A stretch of DNA of 14,315 nt, taken from assembly GCA_001801495.1 (NCBI GenBank), contig MGXW01000032.1, positions 1 to 14,315 of the forward strand, read 5' to 3'. Made by a program: the position numbers and the translations under genes. Shown in pieces: positions 14,125 to 14,315 of this stretch (position 1 is the first letter of the stretch; every line of letters starts with the position of its first letter). The notes under the pieces are model-generated. The model was not told the origin of the DNA. It saw nothing but the letters and a program-made list of their open reading frames with translations, and did not search any database. This DNA is from Gammaproteobacteria bacterium RIFCSPHIGHO2_12_FULL_37_34 (GTDB lineage: Bacteria > Pseudomonadota > Gammaproteobacteria > DSM-16500).

Positions 14125-14315
14125 TTACATTCGATTAATCATCGATACAACGTTTCCAGAATCAGGGTTTTTATCTTCTGCCTTGAAAGGCTTTTTAAGC
14201 GAATTAGATAATTCTTTTAATAAACTTGATAATGTTTCGGTCATAATCATGGAGTCTGCAATGAATTGTTGATGTATAGTTTCAGCTTCTACCTTAATAT
14301 GCGAGAATTTACTTT
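14125..14315 (-). CDS. C-terminal end of an unidentified protein (start beyond the right edge)
   Basis: An open minus-strand frame enters from the right edge and gives 62 residues ending at TAA (14127-14125). The piece starts SKFSHIKVEAETIHQQFIAD, continues with amphipathic helix-like MTETLSSLLKELSNSLKKPF, and ends in a polar NPDSGNVVSMINRM tail. Its composition looks coding and favours this strand over the overlapping plus-strand frame (14072-14272), which lacks a Shine-Dalgarno. No family is recognised from this fragment. Confidence 0.55.
   Translation of the reverse strand, partial: SKFSHIKVEAETIHQQFIADSMIMTETLSSLLKELSNSLKKPFKAEDKNPDSGNVVSMINRM

Noticed and set aside
14072..14272. Plus-strand 66-codon frame
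   Set aside because: It has no Shine-Dalgarno and overlaps the -35 edge of the higBA promoter. The opposite strand has a longer, more protein-like frame running off the right edge.
1..14315. CRISPR array, tRNA, rRNA, insertion sequence or prophage genes
   Set aside because: No regularly spaced repeats, cloverleaf-like segments, transposase or phage motifs were found on reading through the window.

Overview
The window is AT-rich with strongly A/T-biased codon use. It carries core gammaproteobacterial genes (hflK, htpX, etfBA, an HSD10-type dehydrogenase) next to a very large eukaryotic-like repeat protein. Together these suggest a low-GC host-associated gammaproteobacterium, most likely of the Legionellales (Coxiella, Legionella, Berkiella or similar). 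This is an inference from protein character, because no rRNA or species marker is present.

Layout. Positions 1-707 (minus strand) hold the N-terminal half of hflK, whose 3' end is beyond the left edge. A 310-bp divergent spacer contains a probable hflK promoter, a pair of interlocked inverted repeats and a promoter that appears to start transcription on the ATG of the next gene. Positions 1018-3051 (+) encode a membrane protein of unusual build: two cyclic-nucleotide-binding domains, a PqqD-like domain and an M50 (site-2-protease type) membrane metallopeptidase. Positions 3154-7209 (+) encode a 1351-residue protein with degenerate ankyrin-like repeats, a CXC-X10-CXC motif and what look like three diverged copies of an alpha/beta module. 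It is unrecognised and resembles a secreted effector. A long hairpin straddles its stop codon.

The middle is mostly minus strand. A RelB/RelE-type toxin-antitoxin pair (7254-7755) has a repeat-rich operator. A REP-like element (about 7857-7894) follows. Then comes a probable operon reading SDR dehydrogenase (HSD10 type), htpX, and a KimA-like potassium transporter (11560 down to 7899). Divergent from it, etfB and etfA (+, 11655-13345) overlap by ATGA and end in a probable terminator. A HigB/HigA toxin-antitoxin module (13431-14037, minus) follows, driven by a near-consensus promoter that again sits directly against the start codon. The right edge holds the C-terminal end of an unidentified minus-strand gene.

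How the parts fit. The electron-transfer flavoprotein and the HSD10-type dehydrogenase face each other across one 94-bp spacer and both serve beta-oxidation-type acyl-CoA breakdown (isoleucine or fatty acids). HflK, HtpX and the M50 protein are membrane proteolysis components. The two toxin-antitoxin modules and the large repeat protein are accessory genes between core genes. The most unusual items are the putative cNMP-gated membrane protease, the internal architecture of the large protein, the two candidate leaderless transcripts, and the interlocked inverted repeats upstream of hflK.
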